Of a DNA stretch of 64,000 nucleotides, positions 39,600 to 48,620 are shown piece by piece. The DNA is from Clostridiaceae bacterium 14S0207 (GTDB lineage Bacteria; Bacillota; Clostridia; Clostridiales; Clostridiaceae): NCBI GenBank assembly GCA_003288255.1, contig CP026600.1, positions 496,001-560,000 on the forward strand, in the 5' to 3' direction. How positions within the stretch are numbered: position 1 is the stretch's first letter; every line of letters begins with the position of its first letter. The position numbers and the translations under genes are program-made. The notes beneath the pieces are model-generated. The model had not been told where the DNA came from, made no database searches, and saw only the letters and a program-made list of their open reading frames with translations.

Positions 39600-40352
39600 A
39601 TGGACTTTAATAAGTTAATCGAACTTGTTACAAAAGAAGTAATTAAAAAAATAAAAGAATCTGGAATTCAATTGATGGAAAGTAAGCCAGAGATTCAAGA
39701 AAAAAATCTTTTATTTTTAGGTGAAAAAGAAAGTGCAGCTTATAAGTTTTATGATCATGACTTAAAAGCTTTTGGATATAAACTTTATTCTTCAGAGGAA
39801 AATAGCTTAACACTAAATTCTTATGAAGGAATAATAATACCAGAGCTTAGTGTAAAGGAATTAAGTAATATTGGAATAGGCGTAAGTAGTAGCCAAAGAG
39901 AAGAAATAATAATAAATGCAATGTTACAGGGAATCCCAGTATATTTATTAGAAGAAGGTTTAGTTTATAGACAATTTGCTAAAACTGCTAATAAAGTTTT
40001 CTTTAAAATGTTCTCAGAATATGAAGATAAGTTAATAAGTTATGGTATGAAAATAAAGAAAATGAATGAAATATCTAATGTTCTTAAGAATGAAAAAGAA
40101 AAAGGTACACTTATTAATGTAATAGATGATAGCGGTAATTTACCAGTTATAAAAGAAGAAAATGAAGAAAAGATACAAAAGAAAACTATAAATTCAAATA
40201 TAGTTACTAAAAAGTTAATTTCTGAAATGGATGTAAGAGAGTTATTTAGAGAAGGTATTAGAGGGATATTTGTTTCTAAAAAAACCTTAATAACACCATT
40301 GGCTAAAGATTTTGCAAGGATAAATCATATGGAAATTAAGAAAGAGATGTAA
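39600..40352 (+). CDS. Ethanolamine-utilisation protein of unknown role, probable lumen cargo
   Basis: 250 residues. It occurs in Firmicute eut loci but has no assigned reaction. The N-terminal NKLIELVTKEVIKKIKES is an amphipathic helix like those of EutC, EutD and EutQ here, so it may be packaged inside the shell. Residues about 40-140 look like a Rossmann-type flavoprotein/decarboxylase-like fold (LLFLG, GIIIPELSVKELSNIGIG). The last 40 residues (RGIFVSKKTLITPLAKDFA) align with the N-terminus of EutT (IKEFIVEKNTIITPSARQY). A corrinoid- or scaffold-related role is inference. Confidence 0.7.
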   Translation: MDFNKLIELVTKEVIKKIKESGIQLMESKPEIQEKNLLFLGEKESAAYKFYDHDLKAFGYKLYSSEENSLTLNSYEGIIIPELSVKELSNIGIGVSSSQREEIIINAMLQGIPVYLLEEGLVYRQFAKTANKVFFKMFSEYEDKLISYGMKIKKMNEISNVLKNEKEKGTLINVIDDSGNLPVIKEENEEKIQKKTINSNIVTKKLISEMDVRELFREGIRGIFVSKKTLITPLAKDFARINHMEIKKEM

Positions 40353-40374
40353 TCTAAGAGAGGAATATATTGGT

Positions 40375-40656
40375 ATGATGATAGGTGAAGTAATAGGTAG
40401 TGTTTGGGCTACTAGAAAAGATGAAAGACTTAATGGACTAAAACTTATGGTAGTAAGACCTATTAATTATGGTAGTAGTAGCAAAAGAATAGATTCTACA
40501 ATGGTAGCAGCAGATAGTGTGGGTGCCGGTGTAGGAGACAGAGTTTTAATTGTTAAGGGAAGTTCTGCAAGTAAGCCAAGTGGAACTAATGAAAGAATTC
40601 CTGTAGATGCTACTATAGTTGGTATTGTAGATTCTGTAGAAGTAAGAGAAGATTAA
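40375..40656 (+). CDS. eutN: Pentameric vertex shell protein EutN
   Basis: 93 residues, EutN/CcmL family: IGEVIGSVWATRKDERLNGLKLMVVRP at the start, DSVGAGVGDRVLIVKGSSA in the middle and VDATIVGIVDSV at the end. Five copies close each vertex of the icosahedral shell. Two consecutive ATG codons (40375, 40378) are possible starts; the ribosome-binding site AGAGGA is ten bases upstream of the first. Confidence 0.95.
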   Translation: MMIGEVIGSVWATRKDERLNGLKLMVVRPINYGSSSKRIDSTMVAADSVGAGVGDRVLIVKGSSASKPSGTNERIPVDATIVGIVDSVEVRED

Positions 40657-40682
40657 ACTTTACATTTAGAGAGGTTTGAATT

Positions 40683-41222
40683 ATGAATGCATTAGGTATA
40701 GTTGAATTAAATAGTATTGCAAAAGGAATAGAGATTACAGATATTATGTTAAAATCAGCAGAACTTGAAGTTATATACTCTAGGCATATTTGTCCAGGAA
40801 AGTATATGATAATACTTACTGGAGATGTAGGTTCTGTTGACGAGGCTGTAGAGACTATAAAAAAATTAGACAATAAATATATTTTAGCAACATTTATATT
40901 ACCTAATGCTGATGAACGAATTATAAATGGTATTAATAAAAAATATAACAATATTGAAATAAAGGCTATAGGAGTAATGGAATTTACTTCTGTAGCTTGT
41001 GGAATCATAGCATTAGATAAAGCCTTAAAAAATGGAGAAGTTCAACTTGTTAAGTTTACTTTGGGAAATCTAATAGGTGGAAAATGTTATTTTATAATAA
41101 CTGGAGTTTTAAGTTCTGTGAGTGAATCAATGAAAGTAGCTAAAGATTTAATTGATTCTAAAAAGATAATACACAGTGCCATAATTCCTTCACCAGATAA
41201 AAATTTAATATCTTGTCTGTAA
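40683..41222 (+). CDS. Tandem-BMC trimeric shell protein, PduT-like
   Basis: 179 residues with two BMC domains (about 1-88 and 94-179). The first begins ALGIVELNSIAKGIEITDIMLKSA, the second AIGVMEFTSVACGIIALDKAL. YSRHICPGKYM contains Cys 37 at the position of the PduT cysteine that holds a [4Fe-4S] cluster in the trimer pore; GGKCYFII in the second repeat also matches PduT. It could pass electrons or iron-sulfur clusters across the shell. PduT normally belongs to propanediol loci, so its presence between eutN and eutH is notable. GAGAGG precedes the ATG. Confidence 0.88.
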   Translation: MNALGIVELNSIAKGIEITDIMLKSAELEVIYSRHICPGKYMIILTGDVGSVDEAVETIKKLDNKYILATFILPNADERIINGINKKYNNIEIKAIGVMEFTSVACGIIALDKALKNGEVQLVKFTLGNLIGGKCYFIITGVLSSVSESMKVAKDLIDSKKIIHSAIIPSPDKNLISCL

Positions 41223-41268
41223 TTTTATTTACATATATATAAATAAACTAAGAAAGAAGGTATAATTT

Positions 41269-42360
41269 ATGCAAATTAATGACGTCATAGTTTACATTAT
41301 GGCCATCTTCATGGTTTTAGGCGCTTTAGACAAAGTTATAGGAAACAAATTTGGTTTAGGCGAACAGTTTGAAGAAGGCTTTATGGCAATGGGTGCATTA
41401 ACATTAGCAATGGTTGGTGCGATATCTTTAGCTCCAGTACTTGCAAAAGTATTACAACCAGTTATTGTTCCAGTATTTAAAGCATTAGGTGCAGACCCTT
41501 CGATGTTTGCAACATCATTATTAGCTTGTGATATGGGTGGATATTCTTTAGCTAAAGAGATGGCAACAAATCCACAAGTTGGGGAATTTGCTGGATTAAT
41601 TTTAGGATCAATGATGGGACCTACAATTGTATTTACTATCCCAGTATCATTAGGAATTATTAGTAAAGACGATCATAAATTTTTAGCAAAAGGTGTTTTA
41701 GCTGGTATAGTTACGATTCCAATAGGATGCCTTATTGGTGGATTAGTAGCAGGTTTACCATTTATGTTAGTAATAAAGAACTTAGTTCCAATTATTTTAT
41801 TCGCAATAATTATAGCTATAGGTTTATATGCAATTCCAGAAAAAATGATTAAAGGATTCATCGGTTTCGGTAAATTTATAACTGCAGTTCTTACTATTGG
41901 TTTAGCTGCAATAGTATTACAAACATTAACAGGAATTGTTGTTATTCCTGGTATGAACCCACTTTCAGAAGGTATTAAAACAGTAGGAGATATAGCAATA
42001 ATATTAGCTGGAGCATATCCATTAGTTCATGTTATAACAAAAGTATTCTCTAAACCATTAATGAAAATTGGTGGATTATTAGGAATGAATGATATATCTG
42101 CAGCAGGTATGATAGCTACATTAGCTAATAATATTCCAATGTTCGGTATGATGAAGGATATGGATGAAAGAGGAAAAGTTATCAACGTTGCATTTGCAGT
42201 AAGTGCTGCTTTCGTATTCGGAGACCACTTAGGGTTTGCAGCTGGTGTTAATAAGAGTATGATAGCTGCAATGATCGTTGGTAAGTTAGTTGGTGGTATA
42301 ACAGCTGTTATAGTTGCTATGGTAATGACTTCTAAAACTAAAAAAGAAGAAGCAAAATAG
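41269..42360 (+). CDS. eutH: Ethanolamine transporter EutH
   Basis: 363 residues with about ten membrane helices. Recognised from the overall family sequence: GLGEQFEEGFMAMGALTLAMVG near the start, LLACDMGGYSLAKEMA, the GSMMGPTIVFTIPV loop and FGDHLGFAAGVNK near the end. It brings ethanolamine across the membrane at low concentration. AGAAAGAAGG precedes the ATG. It is followed by a 30-base perfect palindrome and then eutQ. Confidence 0.95.
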   Translation: MQINDVIVYIMAIFMVLGALDKVIGNKFGLGEQFEEGFMAMGALTLAMVGAISLAPVLAKVLQPVIVPVFKALGADPSMFATSLLACDMGGYSLAKEMATNPQVGEFAGLILGSMMGPTIVFTIPVSLGIISKDDHKFLAKGVLAGIVTIPIGCLIGGLVAGLPFMLVIKNLVPIILFAIIIAIGLYAIPEKMIKGFIGFGKFITAVLTIGLAAIVLQTLTGIVVIPGMNPLSEGIKTVGDIAIILAGAYPLVHVITKVFSKPLMKIGGLLGMNDISAAGMIATLANNIPMFGMMKDMDERGKVINVAFAVSAAFVFGDHLGFAAGVNKSMIAAMIVGKLVGGITAVIVAMVMTSKTKKEEAK

Positions 42361-42380
42361 TTTATAAGTAGATATTAAGT

Positions 42381-42410
42381 ATAAAGTACTTAAATATTTA
42401 AGTACTTTAT
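42381..42410 (+). repeat. Perfect 30-bp palindrome between eutH and eutQ
   Basis: The two 15-base arms (ATAAAGTACTTAAAT and its complement) are perfect and adjacent, forming a hairpin if transcribed. No T run follows, so it may be a partial attenuator, an RNA-processing site or a protein-binding palindrome. Confidence 0.6.
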
Positions 42411-42455
42411 CTTGAATAAATTAAAGAGTACATCTTATTTAAAGGAGAGATACAA

Positions 42456-42920
42456 ATGCAAAATTTAGATGAAAAGATTATAGAACAAATCGTTAGAAAA
42501 ATAATAACAGAACAAATGTCAAACTCAACTCAAACTCCAGCTTGCGATTTTGAAAAAGATGTTGATAAGAGCGGTATAATGTCTGTAAAATTAGACACAG
42601 TTAAACCAGAACCATTTGATACAGGAAAAGCAGGAGATAAGGTATATCTTAAAGATGTGGTAACTTTAGAAGAAAGTCCAAGATTAGGTTGCGGAATTAT
42701 GGAAATGGATAAAACAAGCTTTGCATGGACTTTAAACTATGATGAGATTGATTATATTATAGAAGGAACATTAGAAATAGATATCGACGGAAGAAAAGTT
42801 GTAGCTAATAAAGGTGATATTATCTATATACCAAACGGATCTTCAATTAATTTCACAGTTCCAAACTTTGCTAGATTTATGTATGTAACATATCCAGCAA
42901 ACTGGGCTGAACAAGCATAA
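42456..42920 (+). CDS. eutQ: EutQ cupin, ethanolamine utilisation
   Basis: 154 residues. Residues 1-25 (NLDEKIIEQIVRKIITEQM) are an encapsulation-type amphipathic helix; 60-154 form a cupin barrel (LGCGIMEMDKTSFAWTLNYDEIDYIIEGTLEIDIDG, IIYIPNGSSINF). Only part of the usual cupin metal-ligand set is visible. EutQ of Salmonella has acetate kinase activity, which would convert the acetyl phosphate made by PduL into ATP and acetate. It is the last gene of the locus, closed by a terminator at 42941. Confidence 0.93.
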   Translation: MQNLDEKIIEQIVRKIITEQMSNSTQTPACDFEKDVDKSGIMSVKLDTVKPEPFDTGKAGDKVYLKDVVTLEESPRLGCGIMEMDKTSFAWTLNYDEIDYIIEGTLEIDIDGRKVVANKGDIIYIPNGSSINFTVPNFARFMYVTYPANWAEQA

Positions 42921-42940
42921 TTTAAAAAGTATCTTCTTAA

Positions 42941-42980
42941 ATAGCAATTACTTAGTTTTGTTTAGGTAATTGCTATTTTT
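42941..42980 (+). terminator. Terminator of the eut operon
   Basis: ATAGCAATTAC...GTAATTGCTAT stem with an AT loop and a run of five T. Confidence 0.9.
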
Positions 42981-43009
42981 ACATAAAAATTTAATAAAAT
43001 TTTATTAAA

Positions 43010-43075
43010 TGTAACCATATAGTAAAATGTATGTAATAAGTTTGTAACTATATGGTTTATTATTTTTTGTATAAT
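43010..43075 (+). promoter_or_regulatory. Promoter with two 14-bp operator-like repeats
   Basis: TGTAACCATATAGT (43010-43023) and TGTAACTATATGGT (43043-43056) occur 33 bases apart, three helical turns. They agree as direct repeats and their cores are also complementary (ACCATATAGT with ACTATATGGT). The second overlaps the expected -35 region of a TATAAT box at 43070-43075, so a regulator bound there could control the deacetylase gene. Confidence 0.5.
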
Positions 43076-43124
43076 ATGTGTACAATATAAAAGAAAATAA
43101 ATTTTTATATTTAGGAGGGTAAAA

Positions 43125-44342
43125 TTGAAAAGGAAAAGTGCAGTTTTTAAATCAATAAATATAATATTTTTATTTGGAATTTTAACTCTAGTTATATGTA
43201 CAGGTATTATTGAAAAAGGCGTAATAATTAAATATATAAACCAAAATAAACAAGTGGCTAATGTAATAAGTACAAAGGACACAGATAATTTAAAAGCTAA
43301 TAAAAAGATTTTAAATAACAACGAAGTTAAACAACAGGTTGTACATAAAGAAGTAAAAAAAGACCTTGAAACTGTAACTTTTACAGGAAATGCAGAACAT
43401 ATATTTTTTCATCCATTAATAGCTAATACCAAATTGGCTTTTGTTGGGGATTATCAAACTAAAAGTATGGATGATTGGTTTGTTACTGTAAAAGAATTTA
43501 ATAAAGTTATAGAACAGTTATATAAAAATAATTATATTCTAATCAATATTAATTCAATATATGAACAAAAAAAAGAAAATGGAATAATAACAATGAAAAG
43601 AAAACCTATTAAAGTACCTAAGGGTAAAAAACCACTAATTATTTCTATAGATGATATGAATTATTATGGTTATATGATAGAACATGGTACAGTAGGTAAA
43701 TTAATTATTGATAATGAAGGAAAGATAGCTTCATATACTCCTACAAAAGATAGAAAAGGAGAAGTTAGATATGATAATGCTATTGTTCCTATTTTAGATA
43801 AATTTGTACAAGAACATCCTGATTTTTCTTTAAATGGTGCAAAAGCTACTATAGCTTTAACTGGTTTTGAAGGAATTTTAGGATATAGAACACAACATGA
43901 AAATAAAAACTATTATTTAGAAGTTAATAAGGTTATTCCTGTAATAAAAAAATTAAAGGAAACTGGATGGAACTTTGCATCACATAGTTATGGACATCCT
44001 AACATAGCTCAAATTTCTTATAATAAATTAAAAAATGATACAGATAAATGGGAAAAAGAAGTTAAATCTCTTGTGGGAGATACATCAGTATTTATTTATC
44101 CTTATGGAGATGCAGTAAAATATAAAGATACTAAATTTCAATATTTAAAATCAAAAGGATTTAATATATTTTGTGCAGTAGGACCTACTTCATATGAAGA
44201 GTTAGTTAAGGACGTGGCGCAAACAGATAGAAGGCATGTGGATGGAGTATCATTAAGAAATCAAAGAAAAGAATTTTTAGATTTATATGATGCTAATAAA
44301 ATATTAGATAAAGAAGGAAGAACTATAAGAAAAAATAAATAA
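43125..44342 (+). CDS. Membrane-anchored polysaccharide deacetylase
   Basis: 405 residues. An N-terminal hydrophobic segment (about 10-32) acts as signal anchor, placing the enzyme outside. The NodB-type domain has the Asp pair in LIISIDDMNYYGY, the two metal histidines in SHSYGHPN, and the late FIYPYGD strand; a spacer of about 100 residues separates the first two motifs, longer than in typical PgdA enzymes. It likely removes acetyl groups from peptidoglycan or another wall glycan. Start is TTG, seven bases after AGGAGGG. It lies just upstream of dltABCD, so both may alter surface charge. Confidence 0.85.
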   Translation: MKRKSAVFKSINIIFLFGILTLVICTGIIEKGVIIKYINQNKQVANVISTKDTDNLKANKKILNNNEVKQQVVHKEVKKDLETVTFTGNAEHIFFHPLIANTKLAFVGDYQTKSMDDWFVTVKEFNKVIEQLYKNNYILININSIYEQKKENGIITMKRKPIKVPKGKKPLIISIDDMNYYGYMIEHGTVGKLIIDNEGKIASYTPTKDRKGEVRYDNAIVPILDKFVQEHPDFSLNGAKATIALTGFEGILGYRTQHENKNYYLEVNKVIPVIKKLKETGWNFASHSYGHPNIAQISYNKLKNDTDKWEKEVKSLVGDTSVFIYPYGDAVKYKDTKFQYLKSKGFNIFCAVGPTSYEELVKDVAQTDRRHVDGVSLRNQRKEFLDLYDANKILDKEGRTIRKNK

Positions 44343-44349
44343 TATGATT

Positions 44350-44392
44350 TGAAGAGATTATTTTGCTAAGGTAGAATGGTCTCTTTATTTAA
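44350..44392 (+). terminator. Terminator between the deacetylase gene and dltA
   Basis: AAGAGATTATT pairs (G-U tolerant) with AGTGGTCTCTT-type sequence on the right, closed by TTTATTT. It makes a separate transcript for dlt likely. Confidence 0.6.
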
Positions 44393-44478
44393 TCAATATT
44401 TATCTTTCAAATGTTGATATATATTAAAACCAATAGTATGCTTATATATAAGAAAATAATATAAATTGGAGGGAAAAA

Positions 44479-46005
44479 ATGAGTATCATTGACAGAATTG
44501 ATAGTTATAGTAAGTATGAAAAAGAAGCCCAAATATATGATAAAAAGATACTAACTTATAAAGAGTTAAAATATAAATCAGATGCTTTAGCATGTTATTT
44601 AATTGAAAAGTATGAAAAGAATAAAAAACCTATATTAGTTTATGGGCATAAAGAGGAAGAAATGTTGATTTGTTTTTTGGCTTGTACTAAAGCAGGCCAT
44701 CCATATGTACCAATAGATATAACATTTCCAGAAACAAGAGTTAAAGATGTTATAGAAAATTGTAATGCAAATTTGATTTTTCATATAGAAGATAGAGAAA
44801 TAGAGCTACCTAAGACTATAGGAAAATTAGACAAGCAAGAAATAAATAATATTTTTAGCTTATATAATGGAAAAATTCCAGATAAAGATTTTGAAGTTAA
44901 TGGAGAAGAAATATATTATATATTATACACATCAGGAAGTACTGGAAAACCTAAAGGTGTTAAGATAACTTATAATTGTTTAGAAAATTTTTTGAACTGG
45001 TTTGAAAAAGAAGCTAACTTACAAGATATTAGTTTAGACTATATGAATCAAGTATCTTATTCATTTGATGTTTCTGTAATAGGAATGTATATAGGGCTTT
45101 CACTAGGAAGAAGACTGTTCGTAATTGATAAAAAGATGATAGAAAATTTTCAAGAGTTATTTTTAAACTTAGGGCAGTCTAACATAGGTTTTATAGCAAC
45201 TACTCCAGCCTTTATTCAAATGTGTTTAGTAGATGAAAATTTTAATGAAACTTTACTCCCAAATTTAAAAAAAGTTGTTGTTGCCGGTGAGGTACTAACT
45301 AAACAATTAGCAATGAAATTTTATGAACGATTTCCTAAAGTTAAACTTATTAATGGATATGGACCAACAGAATCTACAGTATTAGTCACATCTGTAGAGA
45401 TAAGCAAAGAAATGATAGAATCAAAAGAGAGTCTACCAATAGGATATAGTGGGGAAAATATACATATAAAGATTTTAGATAAAATGGGCAAGGAAGTTAC
45501 CGAAGGAAATATAGGAGAAATTGTTATATATGGTGATAGTGTAAGCACTGGATATTATAATAATGAAAGTATGACTAAAAAGGTGTTTTTTAATACAAAG
45601 CTAAATGGAACACAGAGAAGGGCATATAAAACTGGTGATCTAGGTTATAAAAAAAATCAGTTGTTTTATTATAAAGGAAGAGAGGACTTTCAAATTAAGT
45701 TAAATGGATTTAGAATAGAACTACAAGATATTGAAGAAAATTTATGTTCTATTGAATTTGTGGAAAACGCTGTCGTCATACCCGTAAAGAAAAATGAGAA
45801 GATTAATCATTTAACAGCTTTTATTACACTAAACAAAGATATGGAAGAAAGTGGGCTGAAATTAGCTAAAAAAGTTAAAGAAGAATTAAAAACTAAAATT
45901 CCTGAATATATGATTCCTAGACAGATAAAAGTTAAAGAAAGATTTGTATTAAATGTAAATGGAAAAATTGATAGAAAAGTACTTATGGAGGAATTAGGAT
46001 GTTAA
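44479..46005 (+). CDS. dltA: D-alanine--D-alanyl carrier protein ligase
   Basis: 508 residues, adenylate-forming enzyme. YYILYTSGSTGKPKGVKIT is the ATP-binding loop, INGYGPTESTV the A5 motif, YKTGDLG the A7 motif, and NGKIDRK carries the C-terminal catalytic lysine. It activates D-alanine with ATP and loads it on DltC in the cytosol, the first step of teichoic acid D-alanylation. ATG follows TTGGAGGG. Its last codons overlap the start of dltB. Confidence 0.95.
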   Translation: MSIIDRIDSYSKYEKEAQIYDKKILTYKELKYKSDALACYLIEKYEKNKKPILVYGHKEEEMLICFLACTKAGHPYVPIDITFPETRVKDVIENCNANLIFHIEDREIELPKTIGKLDKQEINNIFSLYNGKIPDKDFEVNGEEIYYILYTSGSTGKPKGVKITYNCLENFLNWFEKEANLQDISLDYMNQVSYSFDVSVIGMYIGLSLGRRLFVIDKKMIENFQELFLNLGQSNIGFIATTPAFIQMCLVDENFNETLLPNLKKVVVAGEVLTKQLAMKFYERFPKVKLINGYGPTESTVLVTSVEISKEMIESKESLPIGYSGENIHIKILDKMGKEVTEGNIGEIVIYGDSVSTGYYNNESMTKKVFFNTKLNGTQRRAYKTGDLGYKKNQLFYYKGREDFQIKLNGFRIELQDIEENLCSIEFVENAVVIPVKKNEKINHLTAFITLNKDMEESGLKLAKKVKEELKTKIPEYMIPRQIKVKERFVLNVNGKIDRKVLMEELGC

Positions 46006-47180
46006 CACCTTATGGAAATTTATTTTTCTTCTATATAATGGTTTTAGGATTAATTCCTGCAATAATTTTAGGGATATATGAAAAACGAATAAAGTATTAT
46101 GGAACATTTTTAAGTGCAACGATGTTAATTCTATTTATTGGTAATAATAAAAAAGGTATAGTTTGTTTTGGATTATTTTACATAGAACAAGTTATTTTAA
46201 TGAAACTATATTTATATATTGCAAGAAAAAATACTAGTATATGGATAATGAGAATTATGGTTTTATTATCTATCTTACCTTTAATATTAGTTAAATTTAA
46301 TAGATTTATTACTCCTAAGACATTGGGATTTATAGGCATTTCATATATAACTTTTAGGACAGTCCAAATATTAATAGAAATTCATGATGGCTTAATTAAA
46401 GAAATGAATTTATTAGAATATACGTATTTTCTAATATTTTTTCCAAGTATATCTAGTGGACCTATAGATCGTTCAAGAGATTTTCAAAATAATATAAATA
46501 AAAAAATAAGTAGAAAAGAATATATAAATGAGTATTTACCTGTAGGAATCCATAAAATTTTAATGGGTATATTGTATAAGTTTGTAATAGCTACGTTAAT
46601 ATATAATTTATGGCTTAATAACATACCTAAAGTGGACATACTTACTAATGCTTCAAAAATTCATAGTTTTACTACTATATTAAATTATATGTATGCATAT
46701 ACATTATATTTATTTTTTGATTTTGCTGGATATAGTTTCTTAGCCATTGGAACTGGATACTTTTTGGGGGTAAAGCTTCCAGAGAATTTTAATAAACCTT
46801 TTTTAAGTAAAGATATGAAAGAATTTTGGAATAGGTGGCATATGTCTCTATCATTCTGGTTTAGAGATTTTATTTATACAAGATTTGTAATGAGTAGTAT
46901 GAGAAAAAAAAGATTTAAGAGTAGATACACATCTTCATATATAGGATATTTTTTAACTATGTTAACTATGGGGATATGGCATGGTATATATTTTTATTAT
47001 ATTATTTATGGTGTTTATGAAGGAATGATTTTAGCTGGTACAGATTATTTCCAAAGAAATAGTAAATTCTATAAAAAAAACAAAAAGAAAAAATGGTTTC
47101 AATATGTATCAATGTTTATAACATTTCATTTAGTATGTTTTGGAATGTTATTATTTTCAGGATACTTATTTAATAAATAA
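45999..47180 (+). CDS. dltB: DltB membrane-bound O-acyltransferase
   Basis: 393 residues with many membrane helices. MBOAT signature: FFPSISSGPIDRSRDF, KEFWNRWHMSLSFWFRDFIYTRFV, and the catalytic histidine in TMGIWHGIYFYY. It takes D-alanine from DltC and passes it across the membrane. The gene overlaps dltA by seven bases, and its ribosome-binding site TGGAGG lies inside dltA. Confidence 0.95.
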   Translation: MLTPYGNLFFFYIMVLGLIPAIILGIYEKRIKYYGTFLSATMLILFIGNNKKGIVCFGLFYIEQVILMKLYLYIARKNTSIWIMRIMVLLSILPLILVKFNRFITPKTLGFIGISYITFRTVQILIEIHDGLIKEMNLLEYTYFLIFFPSISSGPIDRSRDFQNNINKKISRKEYINEYLPVGIHKILMGILYKFVIATLIYNLWLNNIPKVDILTNASKIHSFTTILNYMYAYTLYLFFDFAGYSFLAIGTGYFLGVKLPENFNKPFLSKDMKEFWNRWHMSLSFWFRDFIYTRFVMSSMRKKRFKSRYTSSYIGYFLTMLTMGIWHGIYFYYIIYGVYEGMILAGTDYFQRNSKFYKKNKKKKWFQYVSMFITFHLVCFGMLLFSGYLFNK

Positions 47181-47194
47181 TGGAGGTATTGAAA

Positions 47195-47425
47195 ATGGAA
47201 GAAAAAATAATGCAAATTTTAGTTGATTTATGTGGTGATGATGAAATTTTAGAGGATAGAGGTATTGATTTATTTGATGCAGGATTACTAGATTCATTAG
47301 GAACAATTGAATTATTATTAGAAATAGAATCACAATTAGGAGTAGTTATTCAACCAACAGAGATAGTAAGGGAAGATATCTTAACCCCTAACAAAATTAT
47401 AGAAACAGTGTCAAAGAGGCTATAA
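47195..47425 (+). CDS. dltC: D-alanyl carrier protein
   Basis: 76 residues, acyl-carrier fold. Phosphopantetheine attaches at Ser 34 in GLLDSLGTIELLLEIE. It carries D-alanine from DltA to DltB. ATG 47195 is preceded by GGAGGT at the right distance; an in-frame codon at 47180 overlaps the dltB stop and has no site. Confidence 0.95.
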   Translation: MEEKIMQILVDLCGDDEILEDRGIDLFDAGLLDSLGTIELLLEIESQLGVVIQPTEIVREDILTPNKIIETVSKRL

Positions 47426-47429
47426 TTAT

Positions 47430-48620
47430 ATGAAAAAATTAGGTCAAATATGTATTGCCTTAGTTATACTACTTATATTTACAGTGGAATTAAATAATAT
47501 ATTGCAGAAAAAAATAGAAAAATATTATAATGATAGTATTTCTGTTTTATATAATAATGATGTTAAAAATATGGGAGTAATTCTGCAAAGAGAGGCGATT
47601 AAAAGAGGAAACTTAATGTTTTATGGATCATCAGAGTTAGGAGCACACATAGAGCAAAATCCTAAAAGTTTTTTCCCAAATGATAAGATAAATAAAGTAG
47701 TTAATCCTATAGGAAGAGGATTTGTTCAAGAGTTGCAACATGCAATAAATTTTGGAGCAGTATCGCAGAATTTAAAAAATAGTAGGCCAGTATTTTTCAT
47801 TTCTATGACATGGTTTATGGAGGATATAGGGAACAAAGGGGTAACCCCAGAACATTTCCTTATGAATTTTTCAGAACTACAATTTTTAGAAGCTATGGAG
47901 AATAAAAATCTTAGTAAAGAGTTAAAGAAAAATATATGTAGTAGGGTTGGATCACTCGTTAAGAAAGATAAAAATTATAAAGATGTTAGTATGTATTGTA
48001 AATTATATAATAGTAATAATATGTTAACGAAAATTGGATTTTATATGCTTAAACCTTATTTTGCATTAGATAAACTAATTTTAAAAACAAAAGATAATAT
48101 TCAAGCGTATAACTTAATAAAACGTACTCCAAGGAACAACTTTAATATGAATAATCCAGAAAAAATTAATTGGAAAGATGAATATATTAAGGCAATAGCA
48201 CAGGGAAAAGAAGAAAGTAAAAATAACCAATTTAATATGCAAGATTATTGTTTTGAAAAATTTTATAAAAATTATATTCCGAAGATTAAACATCTTGTTA
48301 AACAGATGGATCCATTGAATTCTATAGAATATAATGATCTAGATATATTATTAAAAACCTGTAAAGAATCAAAAATAAAGCCTTTATTTATCATTATTCC
48401 TGTTAATGGGGTATGGTATGATTACTTAGGACTTCCTAAGGAGAAAAGATATAGTTTTTATGATAAGGTAGAAAAGATCATAAATAATGCGGGATTTGAT
48501 ATCTTAGATTTTAGACAAAAGGAATATGAGAAATATTTTATGATAGATGGTGTACATTTAGGGTGGAAAGGATGGCTAAATACTAATGAAGCAATTGCAA
48601 ATTATTTTAAAAAAAATTAG
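47430..48620 (+). CDS. dltD: DltD D-alanyl transfer protein
   Basis: 396 residues with an N-terminal signal anchor and an extracellular SGNH-like domain. Catalytic motifs are visible: MFYGSSELGAH (Ser), and DGVHLGWKGW (Asp/His) near the C-terminus. It completes D-alanyl transfer to teichoic acids outside the membrane. It starts four bases after dltC and overlaps a small DltX-like reading frame at its 3' end. Confidence 0.95.
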   Translation: MKKLGQICIALVILLIFTVELNNILQKKIEKYYNDSISVLYNNDVKNMGVILQREAIKRGNLMFYGSSELGAHIEQNPKSFFPNDKINKVVNPIGRGFVQELQHAINFGAVSQNLKNSRPVFFISMTWFMEDIGNKGVTPEHFLMNFSELQFLEAMENKNLSKELKKNICSRVGSLVKKDKNYKDVSMYCKLYNSNNMLTKIGFYMLKPYFALDKLILKTKDNIQAYNLIKRTPRNNFNMNNPEKINWKDEYIKAIAQGKEESKNNQFNMQDYCFEKFYKNYIPKIKHLVKQMDPLNSIEYNDLDILLKTCKESKIKPLFIIIPVNGVWYDYLGLPKEKRYSFYDKVEKIINNAGFDILDFRQKEYEKYFMIDGVHLGWKGWLNTNEAIANYFKKN

